Assembly: GCA_023898685.1 (NCBI GenBank)
Contig: CP060234.1
Coordinates: 1,550,001-1,614,000, forward strand
Direction of reading: 5' to 3'
Length of the DNA stretch: 64,000 nt
DNA from: Phycisphaeraceae bacterium
GTDB taxonomy: Bacteria; Planctomycetota; Phycisphaerae; Phycisphaerales; UBA1924
Made by a program: the position numbers and the translations under genes. Under the pieces are notes generated by a model. It was not told the origin of the DNA. It saw only the letters and a list, made by a program, of their open reading frames with translations, and searched no databases. Below, one piece after another: positions 1-9,031 of this stretch (its first letter is position 1; the number at the start of each line of letters is the position of its first letter).

Positions 1-2773
1 CGGCGAGGGCGGGGATGTAGCCATCGGGCGTGTCGAGCTGCACGACGCCGGCGAGCGTGGCCTGCCCGGTGATGTCGGCGCGATCGGTCGCGCCGGGGCC
101 CAGGGTCTCGACGATGAGGCGGGCGGTGTCGTGCATGAGCAGATCGCCGTCGACGGTGAACGAGCCGATGCCGCCGACCGCGGGGGTGAAGCGGGCGTGG
201 AGGTCGAGCAGGGGGGTTGTGAGCAGGGGTGGGGCGGTGGGGCCCCGGAGGGAGGGGACGACGACGCCGTCGATGTCGTCGATGACGCTGTTGAACCCGC
301 CGACGCTCGTGCCGGCGTCGGCGCCGGCGGACGAGCCCTGCTCGATGCTCAGGCTGCTCTGGCCGGTCAGGTCGATGAACCCCTCGGCCTGGAGCGTCGA
401 CGCGCCCCGCAGGTCGTAGGTGGTTCCCGCGTCGGCGTGGACGGAATCGGCTTGGATCGTGGCGTTGTTGGCATCGACCGCGCAGCCACCCATATCGATC
501 GCGTTGGCGGTGCAGGTCGAGCCCGGGGCGAGGTTGATGCTGGTGTCGGCGGCGTTGATATCGTGGGTGGTGAGCGTGGCGCTAGGCGCGATGTTGACGT
601 CGCAGTGGTCGAAGGCGACGGCGGGGTCGTCGCACGCGGTCGTGCCGAGGTTGGCGGTGGCGTGGTTCCAGTGGCTGACGCCGTTGACCCATGGCGTCGA
701 CGCGCCGGACCCGCTGACCGAGGTGGGCGGTGCTTCGGGCAGGCTGCTGCCGACGGTGGTGGGCGGGTTCTCGAACTCGATCTTGCCTCCGTTGACGGCG
801 ATCCAGTTGCCGACGATGAACGGCTCGGCGCCGCCGCCGGTGACGTTCACGGCGTCGGCGAAGTGGGCGGTCCCCTGGTCGGCGAGGACGAGGCCGGAGT
901 TCTCGAAGCGGACCTCGACGGAGGCGAAGACGGGGCCCTCGACCCGGTAGGCGCCGGTATTGTCGAACTTCGCCCCGGTCGTGCTCGGTAGGATCTTCTT
1001 CAGTCCGCTGGAGATCGCGACGTGCCATTCGCCGGCGTTGTGGACGACCGCGTCGGAGCGGAAGACGGCGTCGTTCTGCTGGGAGACGCTGGCGGAGGCG
1101 GCGTTGGTCATCGCGGTGAGCGTGACGCTCGCGCCGAGGCTCATCGAATTGGCGTTGATGATGGTCGGCGTGACGTCGATCGTGCGGAGGATGTCGAAGT
1201 TTCCCCCGTTGACGATCTGGCCCGAGCCGGTGATGGCGGGGACATAGCAGGAGACGAGGCTCTTGGACCAGCCGACGGCGAGCGTCAGCGTGCCGTCGAC
1301 CTGCACCGCGGGCTGGAGGCCGAAGGCGGCGCCGATCTGGAGTTGGGCGTTGTCCGAGCCCTCGTCGGAGACCGAGACGTCCCCGCCGACGAGGTACTGG
1401 TCGGAGGAGTCGCCCAGCATCGCGAGGGTCGGCGAGAAGCCCAGGGTGACCTCCTCGATCTCGATGTCTCCGCCGGACCAGACGCCGCCGCCCCTGAGGC
1501 GCAGCTGCCCGCCGTTGGCGCGGATGACGCCGCCTGCGTCGAGGTCGACGGGGATCCCGACGTCGACGTCTCCACCGCCCGTGAAGTTGTTGTGCGTCAT
1601 GGCGCCGGCGATGTGCAGGCGGCCCGGGGCGAGCGAGCCCGGGGCGTTGAGCGACGCGAGGAAGGAGATCGTCGCGCCGCTCTGGATGTCGATGTGCGCG
1701 GCGGCGGTGGACGTGCCGGTGACGAGGACGGTGCCGCCAGAGGCGAGGATGTCGGAGTTGACGTTGGCTCCGGAGAGCGTGACGGCGCCGGTGGATTCGA
1801 TGCGGCCGGATCCGTTGAGCGTCGTGTTGCTGAGCAGGAGGGTCGCGGTGTTGGTGATGTCGGCGCCGAGCGTGAGCGTGTTGCGGAGCACGAGCCCGCC
1901 GCCGGAGACGTTGGCGGTGATCGGGTTGCCGGTCGAGCCGATCGTGGCGGAGCCGTAGAGGTTGATCGTGCCCCGGCCCTGGTAGGCGGTGGCGTCGTAG
2001 GTGGGCACGCCGGTGGCGCGGACGAGGAGCGTGCCGGCGTTGGTGACCTCGAGCGTGCCGCCCCGCAGGTCGTGGTTGAGCAGGTCCCAGGTGCCCTCGT
2101 CGGCGCGGACGGTGCCGGACTGGAGGACGAGGTTGCCCTGGACGGTGGCGGCGCCGGGCCCGACCTTCTCGGCAACGCCCCCGTCGACGAGCCACTGGCC
2201 CGCGCCGAAGGTGAGCAGCGAGCCGGTGTCGAGCGAGAGCGTGCCGGTGATCCTGCACTCTCCGCCGTCGTTGATCTGGCCGGTGTTGCTGAGGACGTCG
2301 TGGCCCGCGATGACGACGTGGGCGTTGTTGTCGACGGTCATGCCGTCGGTCATGACAGCGGTGCCGGCGATGGTGGTGGCGCCGGCGCCCTTGAAGATGG
2401 GGCGTTTGAGGAAGGTGCTCGTGCCGTCGATGGCGAGGCCGGCGTCGGCGGTGATGTTGGTCGAGCAGCAGCCGGAGGTGGCGAGGCCGGTGATGCTCGA
2501 GTCGCCTGTGACGTGGAGTGAACTGCTGACGAGGGCGAGGCCCGAGGTGACGTGGAGGCGCTCGACGCTGAGCGGGAGGCCATCGGCGACGACGGGCGTG
2601 CCGATGTCGACGTTGGCCTGGTCGGCGGGGCCCGGCACGCCGTCGGGGTCCCAGTTGAGGTCCGCGAACCAGAGCAGGTTGCCGGCGCCGCCGTCCCAGT
2701 CCTTGGGGGCGGCGACGGCGAGCCCGGCGCACAGGGCCAGCGTGGCACAACAGACGGCACGCCCCCGGATCAT
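1..2773 (-). CDS. Secreted beta-strand repeat protein, 3' end outside window
   Basis: The frame is open from an ATG at 2773 to the left edge, so the C-terminus is missing; more than 920 residues are present. The start has GGAGGA about eight bases upstream and a clear signal peptide (MIRGRAVCC..., hydrophobic to about residue 22, AxA-type end). The mature part opens with a W-D-G-G-A-G-N-LW...LNWD motif typical of passenger-domain-like beta-helix proteins. It continues as low-complexity G/T/N/A-rich strands with no enzyme motif. It is probably a surface or extracellular structural protein or adhesin. Comparable neighbours end in a dockerin-type tail, but that part is not visible here. Confident on coding and secretion, unsure of function. 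Confidence 0.85.
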   Translation of the reverse strand, partial: MIRGRAVCCATLALCAGLAVAAPKDWDGGAGNLLWFADLNWDPDGVPGPADQANVDIGTPVVADGLPLSVERLHVTSGLALVSSSLHVTGDSSITGLATSGCCSTNITADAGLAIDGTSTFLKRPIFKGAGATTIAGTAVMTDGMTVDNNAHVVIAGHDVLSNTGQINDGGECRITGTLSLDTGSLLTFGAGQWLVDGGVAEKVGPGAATVQGNLVLQSGTVRADEGTWDLLNHDLRGGTLEVTNAGTLLVRATGVPTYDATAYQGRGTINLYGSATIGSTGNPITANVSGGGLVLRNTLTLGADITNTATLLLSNTTLNGSGRIESTGAVTLSGANVNSDILASGGTVLVTGTSTAAAHIDIQSGATISFLASLNAPGSLAPGRLHIAGAMTHNNFTGGGDVDVGIPVDLDAGGVIRANGGQLRLRGGGVWSGGDIEIEEVTLGFSPTLAMLGDSSDQYLVGGDVSVSDEGSDNAQLQIGAAFGLQPAVQVDGTLTLAVGWSKSLVSCYVPAITGSGQIVNGGNFDILRTIDVTPTIINANSMSLGASVTLTAMTNAASASVSQQNDAVFRSDAVVHNAGEWHVAISSGLKKILPSTTGAKFDNTGAYRVEGPVFASVEVRFENSGLVLADQGTAHFADAVNVTGGGAEPFIVGNWIAVNGGKIEFENPPTTVGSSLPEAPPTSVSGSGASTPWVNGVSHWNHATANLGTTACDDPAVAFDHCDVNIAPSATLTTHDINAADTSINLAPGSTCTANAIDMGGCAVDANNATIQADSVHADAGTTYDLRGASTLQAEGFIDLTGQSSLSIEQGSSAGADAGTSVGGFNSVIDDIDGVVVPSLRGPTAPPLLTTPLLDLHARFTPAVGGIGSFTVDGDLLMHDTARLIVETLGPGATDRADITGQATLAGVVQLDTPDGYIPALA

Positions 2774-2855
2774 GAACGGTTCCTCCGGTCGTCGAACGAC
2801 GGATGCGAGCATACCCGGGGGGACGCGATCGACCAAGCAAAACCGGGGCCGGCGA

Positions 2856-4709
2856 TCACGGGCAGCCCCCGGTGAATCCAGCGATAAAGGCGGTGACATC
2901 GGAGAGATCGAAGACGCCGTCGCCCACGAGGTCGGCCGCGGTGTCCTGCGAGCGGAACCCGGCGGCGAAGGCGTTGACGTCGGCCAGATCGAGAATGCCG
3001 AACGGCTCGGCGAGATCGGCGGCATTGCAGGGAGCCGGTGTGTGGGTGACGGCGCCGACGATCGCGAGCCCATAGCCCTGCGAACCCTCGTTGATCGAGG
3101 CCCCGTCGACGCGAACGGCGTAGCGGCCCGGCGTGGGGGAACTGATCGCGATGACCTCAACGTTGTTGCGTGCGTCCGGCGCGCCGCCGGTGACACTCTC
3201 GCCTATGAGGATGTCGATCGCATTGCCCAGAAAGACGGCGCCGGATGGGGTTTCGATGGAAAGGTCAAGGTCATTGATCACGGGGTCGGTCGCGCCGAAG
3301 CCACCGGGGGCGTCGTGCCAGGCGAGCACGACACGGAGGGGCTTGGCCGATGACGTGACGTCGAAGCGGAGCGTGACCGCGTCACCCGTCGTAAGCGATC
3401 CCTCTGCGTTGTTCCAGCCTTGCTCGACGAGCAGCGACCGCCCTGTGCCGGGCCGGGGGAGCGAGCCGACGAGCATGACGCGCCCCCAGCCCTCGTGGGC
3501 CGAGGGCCAGCCGGGCTCGTCGGTGAGGTCGGCGGCTCCCGCGATGAGCACCGCCTTGAGAAGCGCGCCGCTCGGGATGAAGGCCATCGCGGAATCGGGC
3601 GTGCCGTCGGGGTCGCGACCCTGCATGAGGTACTGGCGGGCGATCAGCGCCGCGCCCGCGACGGCGGGGGTGGCCATCGAGGTGCCGGAGTTGAAGACGG
3701 TGGGGCAGCCCGAGCCGAAGGGGTAGGCGCTGAAGACCGAGCACCCGGGGGCGACGAGGTCGGGCTTGCGGCGTCCGTCGGTGGTGGGGCCGGCGGCGCC
3801 GATGCAGAAGCGCTGCTGCATCGGGCTGTCCTGCGTCGCGGCGACGGCGAGCGCGTTCTTGGCGTTCTCGGGTGTCTTGAGGGCCGAGCCGTTGCTGACG
3901 GCGAAGACGACGAGCTGCTCGTCGTGTTCCCAGCAGAACTCGTCCACGGCTCGTGCCAATCCTCCATAGGCGCTGGATTGGTCGTCACCCCAGGAATTGG
4001 AGTGGACGGCGGCGCCCTGGGACATGTGGAGTTCGAGGCGCTGGAGCAGGGGGGATTCGTCGAACGTGGGGATCGTGTTGAAGCAGAGGCGGGCGCCTGT
4101 CGCGACACCCCGGAGGTTGGCAGCCTGCATTGAGTCGCCGGCGAGCGTGCCGCAGACGTGGGTGCCGTGGGCGTTGACGCCGGACTGCGGTGCGTTGTAC
4201 GCCTCGATCTTGCGGTGGGTGGGGCCGATGGCGTGGTCGGGGTCGTCGAAGGCGCAGTGGTCCCAGTCGAGTGGGAGGTCGATCACGCCCACGAGTTGGC
4301 CCGAGCCGTCGAGGCCCGCGGCGTCGAAGGGGGCATTGGACGTCGCGCCGTTCTGGACGATGAGGCGGACGGTGTCGTTGCGGGGTGCGGGCTCGGGGGC
4401 CTGCTCAACCCAGAGCACGCCGGGCTTTGCCGCGAGGGCGCGGGCCTCGTCGACGGTGGCGGTCATGACGAGCAGGTCAACGTCGCCGGCGCTGTAGGAC
4501 GCGATTTGCTCTACGCCGGTCGCCTGAAGGTGGAGGCCCGGGGTGACGTAGACATGCAGCGCGACCTTCCCCTGCTTCGCGAGCTCAATCGCGAGGGGCG
4601 AGATGGGGCGGCGCGTACCGAGATTCGGATCGACGTTCGCGAGCGGTGCCCCAAGGGCGCAGGGCCAAGCCGCGGCGATCACCCAGAGCGTGCCGATCTT
4701 TCGATGCAT
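2856..4709 (-). CDS. Secreted subtilisin-like serine protease (S8) with dockerin-type tail
   Basis: This 617-residue protein has a signal peptide (residues 1-20) and a subtilase core. The aspartate block reads VGVIDLPLD, with D-L-P in place of the usual DTG or DSG. The histidine block is HGTHVCGTLAGD, the oxyanion asparagine lies in VFAVSNGS, and the serine block is SGTSMATPAVAG. A beta-rich P-domain-like stretch follows. The last 60 residues (ADLAEPFGILDLADV through GGCP) form two EF-hand-like repeats, the GC-type dockerin signature. It should be an exported endopeptidase held at the surface or in a complex through its tail. It lies 82 bp from the neighbouring secreted repeat protein on the same strand. 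The start is a well placed ATG. Confidence 0.92.
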   Translation of the reverse strand: MHRKIGTLWVIAAAWPCALGAPLANVDPNLGTRRPISPLAIELAKQGKVALHVYVTPGLHLQATGVEQIASYSAGDVDLLVMTATVDEARALAAKPGVLWVEQAPEPAPRNDTVRLIVQNGATSNAPFDAAGLDGSGQLVGVIDLPLDWDHCAFDDPDHAIGPTHRKIEAYNAPQSGVNAHGTHVCGTLAGDSMQAANLRGVATGARLCFNTIPTFDESPLLQRLELHMSQGAAVHSNSWGDDQSSAYGGLARAVDEFCWEHDEQLVVFAVSNGSALKTPENAKNALAVAATQDSPMQQRFCIGAAGPTTDGRRKPDLVAPGCSVFSAYPFGSGCPTVFNSGTSMATPAVAGAALIARQYLMQGRDPDGTPDSAMAFIPSGALLKAVLIAGAADLTDEPGWPSAHEGWGRVMLVGSLPRPGTGRSLLVEQGWNNAEGSLTTGDAVTLRFDVTSSAKPLRVVLAWHDAPGGFGATDPVINDLDLSIETPSGAVFLGNAIDILIGESVTGGAPDARNNVEVIAISSPTPGRYAVRVDGASINEGSQGYGLAIVGAVTHTPAPCNAADLAEPFGILDLADVNAFAAGFRSQDTAADLVGDGVFDLSDVTAFIAGFTGGCP

Positions 4710-4727
4710 CCTTGCATCCCCGACGCG

Positions 4728-5171
4728 TCAGGCCGCGTTCGACCGGCCGAAGCCCGGCATGAACCGGAATCGGCCCGGCTCGTTACGGGCCAGGCGGATG
4801 GCCTCCTTGGCGCCCTGCTGAGCCAGCACGAGCCGGCCCGACAGTCCTGTCCGTCGGACGACGGCGCGGACCTCTTGCGGCGCCCCGAAGACAATCAGCC
4901 GCCCGCCCGCTGCGCTCAGCGCCTCTGAGACCTGGACGAGCGCCCGGAGCCCCGCGCAGTTGACTTCTCGGACCAGACCCAGGGAGACCGCCTGGCGGGT
5001 GTGTCCACCCATTTCGGGCTCGGCATAGCCGAGACAGATGGAGGCGACCTCGTCGGCCGTGAACCCGGAGAGGCTCTCGCACTGGAGGGTGACGACCAGC
5101 ACGCCGGCGTCCTCGCGCGTCATCACGAGCGGGGCGGACCGGGCACAAAGGGTGGGGGCGTCGGCTGGCAT
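4728..5171 (-). CDS. STAS-domain protein (anti-sigma factor antagonist-like)
   Basis: The ATG at 5171 with GGAGGA upstream gives 147 residues; the reading frame extends further 5', but that part looks non-coding. Residues about 15-115 fit the STAS fold of SpoIIAA/RsbV proteins: a beta strand (VLVVTLQCESL), then VREVNCAGLRALVQVSEALSAAGG, then a strand and helix with VRRTGL. In SpoIIAA-type antagonists the phosphorylated serine sits in D-S-S-G/A. Here the site reads N-C-A-G, so the phospho-acceptor is replaced by cysteine. No kinase or sigma factor gene is adjacent. It may be a constitutive antagonist or a STAS scaffold. It lies 18 bp before the protease gene on the same strand, so the two may be co-transcribed. 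Confidence 0.82.
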   Translation of the reverse strand: MPADAPTLCARSAPLVMTREDAGVLVVTLQCESLSGFTADEVASICLGYAEPEMGGHTRQAVSLGLVREVNCAGLRALVQVSEALSAAGGRLIVFGAPQEVRAVVRRTGLSGRLVLAQQGAKEAIRLARNEPGRFRFMPGFGRSNAA

Positions 5172-5298
5172 CGAGATCCTCCGCGAGTGGTTGGGATTCC
5201 AGGATCTTCGATTCAGGATCTGTGATGACCAGCATTCGTCGTGGGAGCCCCGGCTCGCGGGAGCGGTCTCTGACGGGGCTGTGGTCTGGTAGGGGCGA

Positions 5299-5613
5299 TC
5301 ACGCGCCGGGTGGGGCGAGGCGCTTGCGGACCTCGGCGGGGTCGAGCCCCTCGATGCGGACCGTCTTCTCGGGGCTCGATGCGCCGGCGTGGATCGCCAC
5401 ACGGGCGGGCTTGAGATCGAGGGCCCGGGCGAGCAGGGTGCAGATCGCCTTGTTGGCCTTGCCCCCTTCGGGCGGGGCCGAGACACGGACCTTCAGCCGA
5501 TCGCCCAGCGGGCCGACGATCTGGTCTCGGCGGGCGCCCGGGACGGCCTTCACGGCCAGCAGTGTTGTGGGCGTGCCGTCGGGGGCGGCGTCGGCGGGGC
5601 GTGCATCGAGCAT
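5299..5613 (-). CDS. DUF167 (YggU-like) family protein
   Basis: This 104-residue protein carries the family signature KVRVSAPPEGGKANKAI at residues about 46-62, then a helix and a strand ending VRIEGLD. Length and motif match the YggU/DUF167 family, a small alpha/beta fold of unknown cellular role. The N-terminus (MLDARPADAAPDG) is about ten residues longer than in many members, and the start has only a weak ribosome binding site, so an internal start is possible. The gene is alone on the minus strand, 127 bp upstream of the STAS gene and 88 bp from the divergent gene at 5702. Confidence 0.85.
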   Translation of the reverse strand: MLDARPADAAPDGTPTTLLAVKAVPGARRDQIVGPLGDRLKVRVSAPPEGGKANKAICTLLARALDLKPARVAIHAGASSPEKTVRIEGLDPAEVRKRLAPPGA

Positions 5614-5701
5614 CCGCCGAGCCTATCGGGCCGAATTGGCGGATGGGGGTTTGCCAATGCCGGGGCGTGGGGTAGATTCGATGCAGCCACCGGGAGATTG
5701 C

Positions 5702-7303
5702 ATGCCACGCGACTTTGCCTGTCTTGTTGTTGTTCTTGGATTGTTGGTATCCACGGCTTTCGGGCAGCGTCTGCGCGAGTCGCAGGTGCTGGTCGTCTAT
5801 GACAGCCGGGTGGCCGACAGCGTCGCGGTCGCGGAGCACTACGCGGGCTCGGCGAAGGTGCCGGGCGGGAGCGGGGGCGAGGCGGGGGTGCGCCCGGGCG
5901 TGCTCGTGTTCGACATTGCGTCGGCGGGGATCACGATCAACGCAACGAACGGGACGATTCTCTACCCGGACTACAAGGCGCAGGTCCGCGATCCGATCCG
6001 GTCGCACCTCGAATCGAACAACCTCGTCTACCGCGTGCGGAGTCTCGTGCTGTGCAAGGGGCTGCCGCACCGGATCGACGACCCGGACAACGTGGGCATC
6101 GGCGACCAGCCCAGCTCGTTCGGCACGCTGTGGGCCCAGAAGCGGGCGATCTCGGCGTCGGTGGACAGCGAGCTGGTGATGCTCTGGCAGGACCTCGACG
6201 AGACCGCGGTTGACGCGTTTCATGTCGCCAACGCCGGGTATATTCGCAGCCCCTACTGGCGAAAGTCCGAGCCGATCAACAACTGGTCGTCCCGGTTCAT
6301 CCGCGTGCAGAAGGCGTGGGCCTACCTGACGAACGGGAACGCGCTGCGGACGGTGAGCGAAGACCCTGCTGAGCTGATCACGCCGGGGGACATGATGCTG
6401 GTGTGCCGGCTCGACGGCAACTCGGTCGCCGACGTGAACGCGATGGTCGACCGGGCGCAGCACCTGGTGTACGACGTGGACAACTCGGGATTCGTGCTCG
6501 ACGAGAGCGACTCGAACGGGATCGCCGACCCGAGCAATAACAACGAACTGGACAACGTCATCGACGCGATCAGCCGGGACGACGACTACGAGGTGACGCG
6601 CGACGTCGTGCTCGCCGACGGGCGGTTCGATCCCGCGAAGATGCACTACGACGCGGAGCGGACGGTGGCGCATTTCATCGTGGGGCCGAACGTTGATTTC
6701 GGGGGCCAGGGGCTTGTGGTCACCGACCCGTTGATCCTGCTCACCTCCTACGGGCTCAACCACACGGGGCGCCCGAGCACGAACGTGGACATGTACGAGG
6801 AATCGTTCAACCTCAGGCCGGGCGCGATCTTCAACACGCTCGAGTCGTTCAACGGGCGGCAATTCAACGGGCTCGGGACGCGGTACTCGCAGGGGCAGGT
6901 GGCCGACTTCATCTCGTCGGGCGGGACGTTCGGCATCGGCATGGTCTGGGAGCCGTTCGCGCAGTCGGTCACCGACAGCAACCGGCTGGTGCGGAACTTC
7001 GTGCTGGGGCGGCTGAGTTGGGCCGAGGCGGCGTACACCGCGATCCCGTGCATCTCGTGGCAGCACGTGGTGGTGGGCGACCCGTTGGCGATCGCGCACC
7101 TGTCGTGCGACGATATCAACGGCGATGGGGTGTTCGACGTCGAGGATCTCTACGCGTGGGAGCAGAACCCGGTGGACATCAATCGGGATGGCGTGGCGGA
7201 CGACGTGGACCGGCAACTGTTGATCGACGGGGTCCGCGTGCCGGAGCAGCAGACGAACGAGGCCGGGCGGGACCTGATGTCGCTGTTGCGGAAGTCGGAG
7301 TGA
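5702..7303 (+). CDS. TIGR03790-like secreted protein with C-terminal EF-hand repeats
   Basis: The ATG at 5702 has GGGAG eight bases upstream and gives 533 residues; the longer upstream frame overlaps the divergent gene and has no coding look. A signal peptide (residues 1-22) is followed by SQVLVVYDSRVADSVAVAEHYAG, close to the opening of the TIGR03790 family of unknown function common in planctomycetes. The middle contains conserved-looking blocks such as LVLCKGLPHRID, LLTSYGLNHTG and GTFGIGMVWEPF. The C-terminus has two calcium-loop-like stretches, DINGDGVFDVEDL and DINRDGVADDVDR, resembling a dockerin pair but without the GCP end. The sequence suggests an exported protein; the reaction is unknown. 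Confidence 0.85.
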   Translation: MPRDFACLVVVLGLLVSTAFGQRLRESQVLVVYDSRVADSVAVAEHYAGSAKVPGGSGGEAGVRPGVLVFDIASAGITINATNGTILYPDYKAQVRDPIRSHLESNNLVYRVRSLVLCKGLPHRIDDPDNVGIGDQPSSFGTLWAQKRAISASVDSELVMLWQDLDETAVDAFHVANAGYIRSPYWRKSEPINNWSSRFIRVQKAWAYLTNGNALRTVSEDPAELITPGDMMLVCRLDGNSVADVNAMVDRAQHLVYDVDNSGFVLDESDSNGIADPSNNNELDNVIDAISRDDDYEVTRDVVLADGRFDPAKMHYDAERTVAHFIVGPNVDFGGQGLVVTDPLILLTSYGLNHTGRPSTNVDMYEESFNLRPGAIFNTLESFNGRQFNGLGTRYSQGQVADFISSGGTFGIGMVWEPFAQSVTDSNRLVRNFVLGRLSWAEAAYTAIPCISWQHVVVGDPLAIAHLSCDDINGDGVFDVEDLYAWEQNPVDINRDGVADDVDRQLLIDGVRVPEQQTNEAGRDLMSLLRKSE

Positions 7304-7309
7304 GGCGGG

Positions 7310-8047
7310 TCAGCTGTACACGCGGGGCGTGGCGGCGGCCTGCGCGAATCTCGGGTGCCCGGCGGGCCAGCGGTCGGCGATCGGCCGGTTCACGAGTTGT
7401 CTCTTGCGGATGAGCGTCCAGTAGGGCAGGCGCAGAATCCACAGCGGCCTGCGCATGACATACTTGGCATCGAACATGACGCCCTGCCTCAGCATCGCGG
7501 CGAGCCCGATCGGCAGGGGCTCACGTGTTGTGGGAACCTGCGATTCGAGGTGCCGCACACCCTCGGCATGCCGCTCGTGCAGTTCCGCGACGCTCAGGCC
7601 CTCAAAGGCCTGCCCGAAGGTATCGGGCGGTTTCGGCAGGATCTTCTCACTGCTGTCGGAATGGGTGTCCACGGAGACCCGGCCCGGCGTGTGGCGCACC
7701 TCGCGCACCGAGCTGAAGGACGGTTTGAGATCGCCCTTCGCGGTGCGCGTGACGGCGAAGAAGTCGCACCTGTTTGGATTCGAGAGCACGACCGTGTCCA
7801 GCGGCGGCATCTTGGCGAGGCTGACGCGGTAGACCTCCTCGACAGCGAAGCCCATCACCTCGCCCTGTTCGATATGTTCAGCGCAGTCGGAGAGCATCTT
7901 GGGGAGTTCGCCCTCGTCCAGAGGCTCGATCCGCACGTCGCCGTTGGCCATGCTCATGACGAGCTTCATGAGGGCGACGGTGAGCCCCAGAACACCCATG
8001 ACGACGACACCGGCGAGCGCGACGATGACCTTGATGGCGAGTTCCAT
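7310..8047 (-). CDS. Hypothetical protein with N-terminal membrane anchor
   Basis: This 245-residue protein starts at an ATG with GGAG eight bases upstream. Residues about 4-32 are strongly hydrophobic and probably form one membrane helix. The rest is soluble, with a mixed strand region (VVLSNPNRCDFFAVTRTAKGD) and a basic C-terminus rich in R, W and P. I do not recognise a family. It converges with the secreted-protein gene at 5702 with only six bases between the stop codons. It lies 21 bp downstream of the methyltransferase gene on the same strand and could share its transcript. Confidence 0.72.
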   Translation of the reverse strand: MELAIKVIVALAGVVVMGVLGLTVALMKLVMSMANGDVRIEPLDEGELPKMLSDCAEHIEQGEVMGFAVEEVYRVSLAKMPPLDTVVLSNPNRCDFFAVTRTAKGDLKPSFSSVREVRHTPGRVSVDTHSDSSEKILPKPPDTFGQAFEGLSVAELHERHAEGVRHLESQVPTTREPLPIGLAAMLRQGVMFDAKYVMRRPLWILRLPYWTLIRKRQLVNRPIADRWPAGHPRFAQAAATPRVYS

Positions 8048-8068
8048 GTCGCTGCTCCGTCGGTGGGC

Positions 8069-9022
8069 TCACGTCCCCAGCTTGCCCTCCCACGCGCCGC
8101 CGCGTGGGGGGTGGATGGCGGTCGAGACGCCGCGTTGGCCCTTGATTTCCTCGGCGCGATAGGGGCCCTTGTTGACGATGCGGTCCCACGCGTGCTGGGC
8201 GTTGGCCTTGGAGTACTCGATGCCGACGAAGTTGCGGGCGAGGGCCCTGGCGACCGTGCCGGTGGTGCCGGAGCCCAGGAAGGGGTCGAGCACGAGGTCG
8301 CCCTCGTGCGAGCAGGCGTTGATGACGCGCCCCAGATAAACCTCGGGGAGCTGATTGTCGTGCTTGTGACGGCGCTCCTTGTTGTTGCCCTGGATGCGGC
8401 CCCAATACCGCCCGTACCACACGTCCATCGGCACGCGGTGGCCCGGGGGGAGCCAGCCCTCCTTCTTGTTCTCCGTGCGGGGGTCGCCGTAGATCGCCCG
8501 GCGGTCGGAGACCTCGGCGACAGCCTCGGGGTTCCAGCGGCGGTCGGGGTGGTCGGGGTCCTTCATGAAGTAGAGCGCGTGGACCTTCGAGTTGATAAAG
8601 CGCGTGCGTGTGTTCTGCCCGAAGCGGTAGTGCCAGACACACCAGTTGACCATGAACATCCCCCGTTGCTTGAGGTGCACGACGATCTCGGCGGCCCAGG
8701 TATCGGGGATGTTGACCCAGAGCGAGCCGTGCGGGGCAAGGCGCTCGGCGGCGAGGTCGAGCCACTCGTAGGTGAAGTCGAGGTAGGCGTCGTCGGTCTG
8801 GGCGTCGTCCCAGGCGTGCCCCGTCTCATGGCGGTCGTAGTCGCGGTTCCAGTTGAAGGGGGGGTCGGCGAAGATAAGGTCGAACGCGCCGGCCGGGAGC
8901 TTGGCGAGCCAGTCCCGGCAGTCGCCCACGTAGACGCGGCAGTCGTCGCGCTCAAAGCCGCCCTTGGCGCGCGGGAAATCGGCGAAGACGCTCGGGGCTT
9001 TCGGTTGGGCGGTCGGGGTCAT
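8069..9022 (-). CDS. Site-specific DNA methyltransferase (amino-methyltransferase, beta-type order)
   Basis: This 317-residue protein has the DPPF catalytic motif (FADPPFNWNRDYD, residues about 51-63) before the SAM-binding motif (DPFLGSGTTG, residues about 242-251). That order is typical of beta-group N6-adenine or N4-cytosine methyltransferases. Between them lie VNIPDTWAAEIVVHLKQRG and a region likely to hold target recognition (WYGRYWGRIQGNNKERR). No restriction endonuclease or specificity gene is near, so it looks like an orphan methyltransferase with a possible regulatory or cell-cycle role. Methylation specificity cannot be read from the sequence. The ATG at 9022 has no strong ribosome binding site. 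The LPS-kinase-like gene lies only nine bases upstream. Confidence 0.9.
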   Translation of the reverse strand: MTPTAQPKAPSVFADFPRAKGGFERDDCRVYVGDCRDWLAKLPAGAFDLIFADPPFNWNRDYDRHETGHAWDDAQTDDAYLDFTYEWLDLAAERLAPHGSLWVNIPDTWAAEIVVHLKQRGMFMVNWCVWHYRFGQNTRTRFINSKVHALYFMKDPDHPDRRWNPEAVAEVSDRRAIYGDPRTENKKEGWLPPGHRVPMDVWYGRYWGRIQGNNKERRHKHDNQLPEVYLGRVINACSHEGDLVLDPFLGSGTTGTVARALARNFVGIEYSKANAQHAWDRIVNKGPYRAEEIKGQRGVSTAIHPPRGGAWEGKLGT

Positions 9023-9031
9023 GGCGACAGG

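Noticed and set aside
1022..2521. Plus-strand ORF of about 500 codons opposite the first gene
   Set aside because: Its translation is D/G/V/R-rich low complexity; the minus strand has the signal peptide, ribosome binding site and known architecture.
5222..5701. Upstream extension of the TIGR03790-like gene
   Set aside because: The extension runs antisense over the DUF167 gene, has biased composition, and the ATG at 5702 has a good ribosome binding site and signal peptide.
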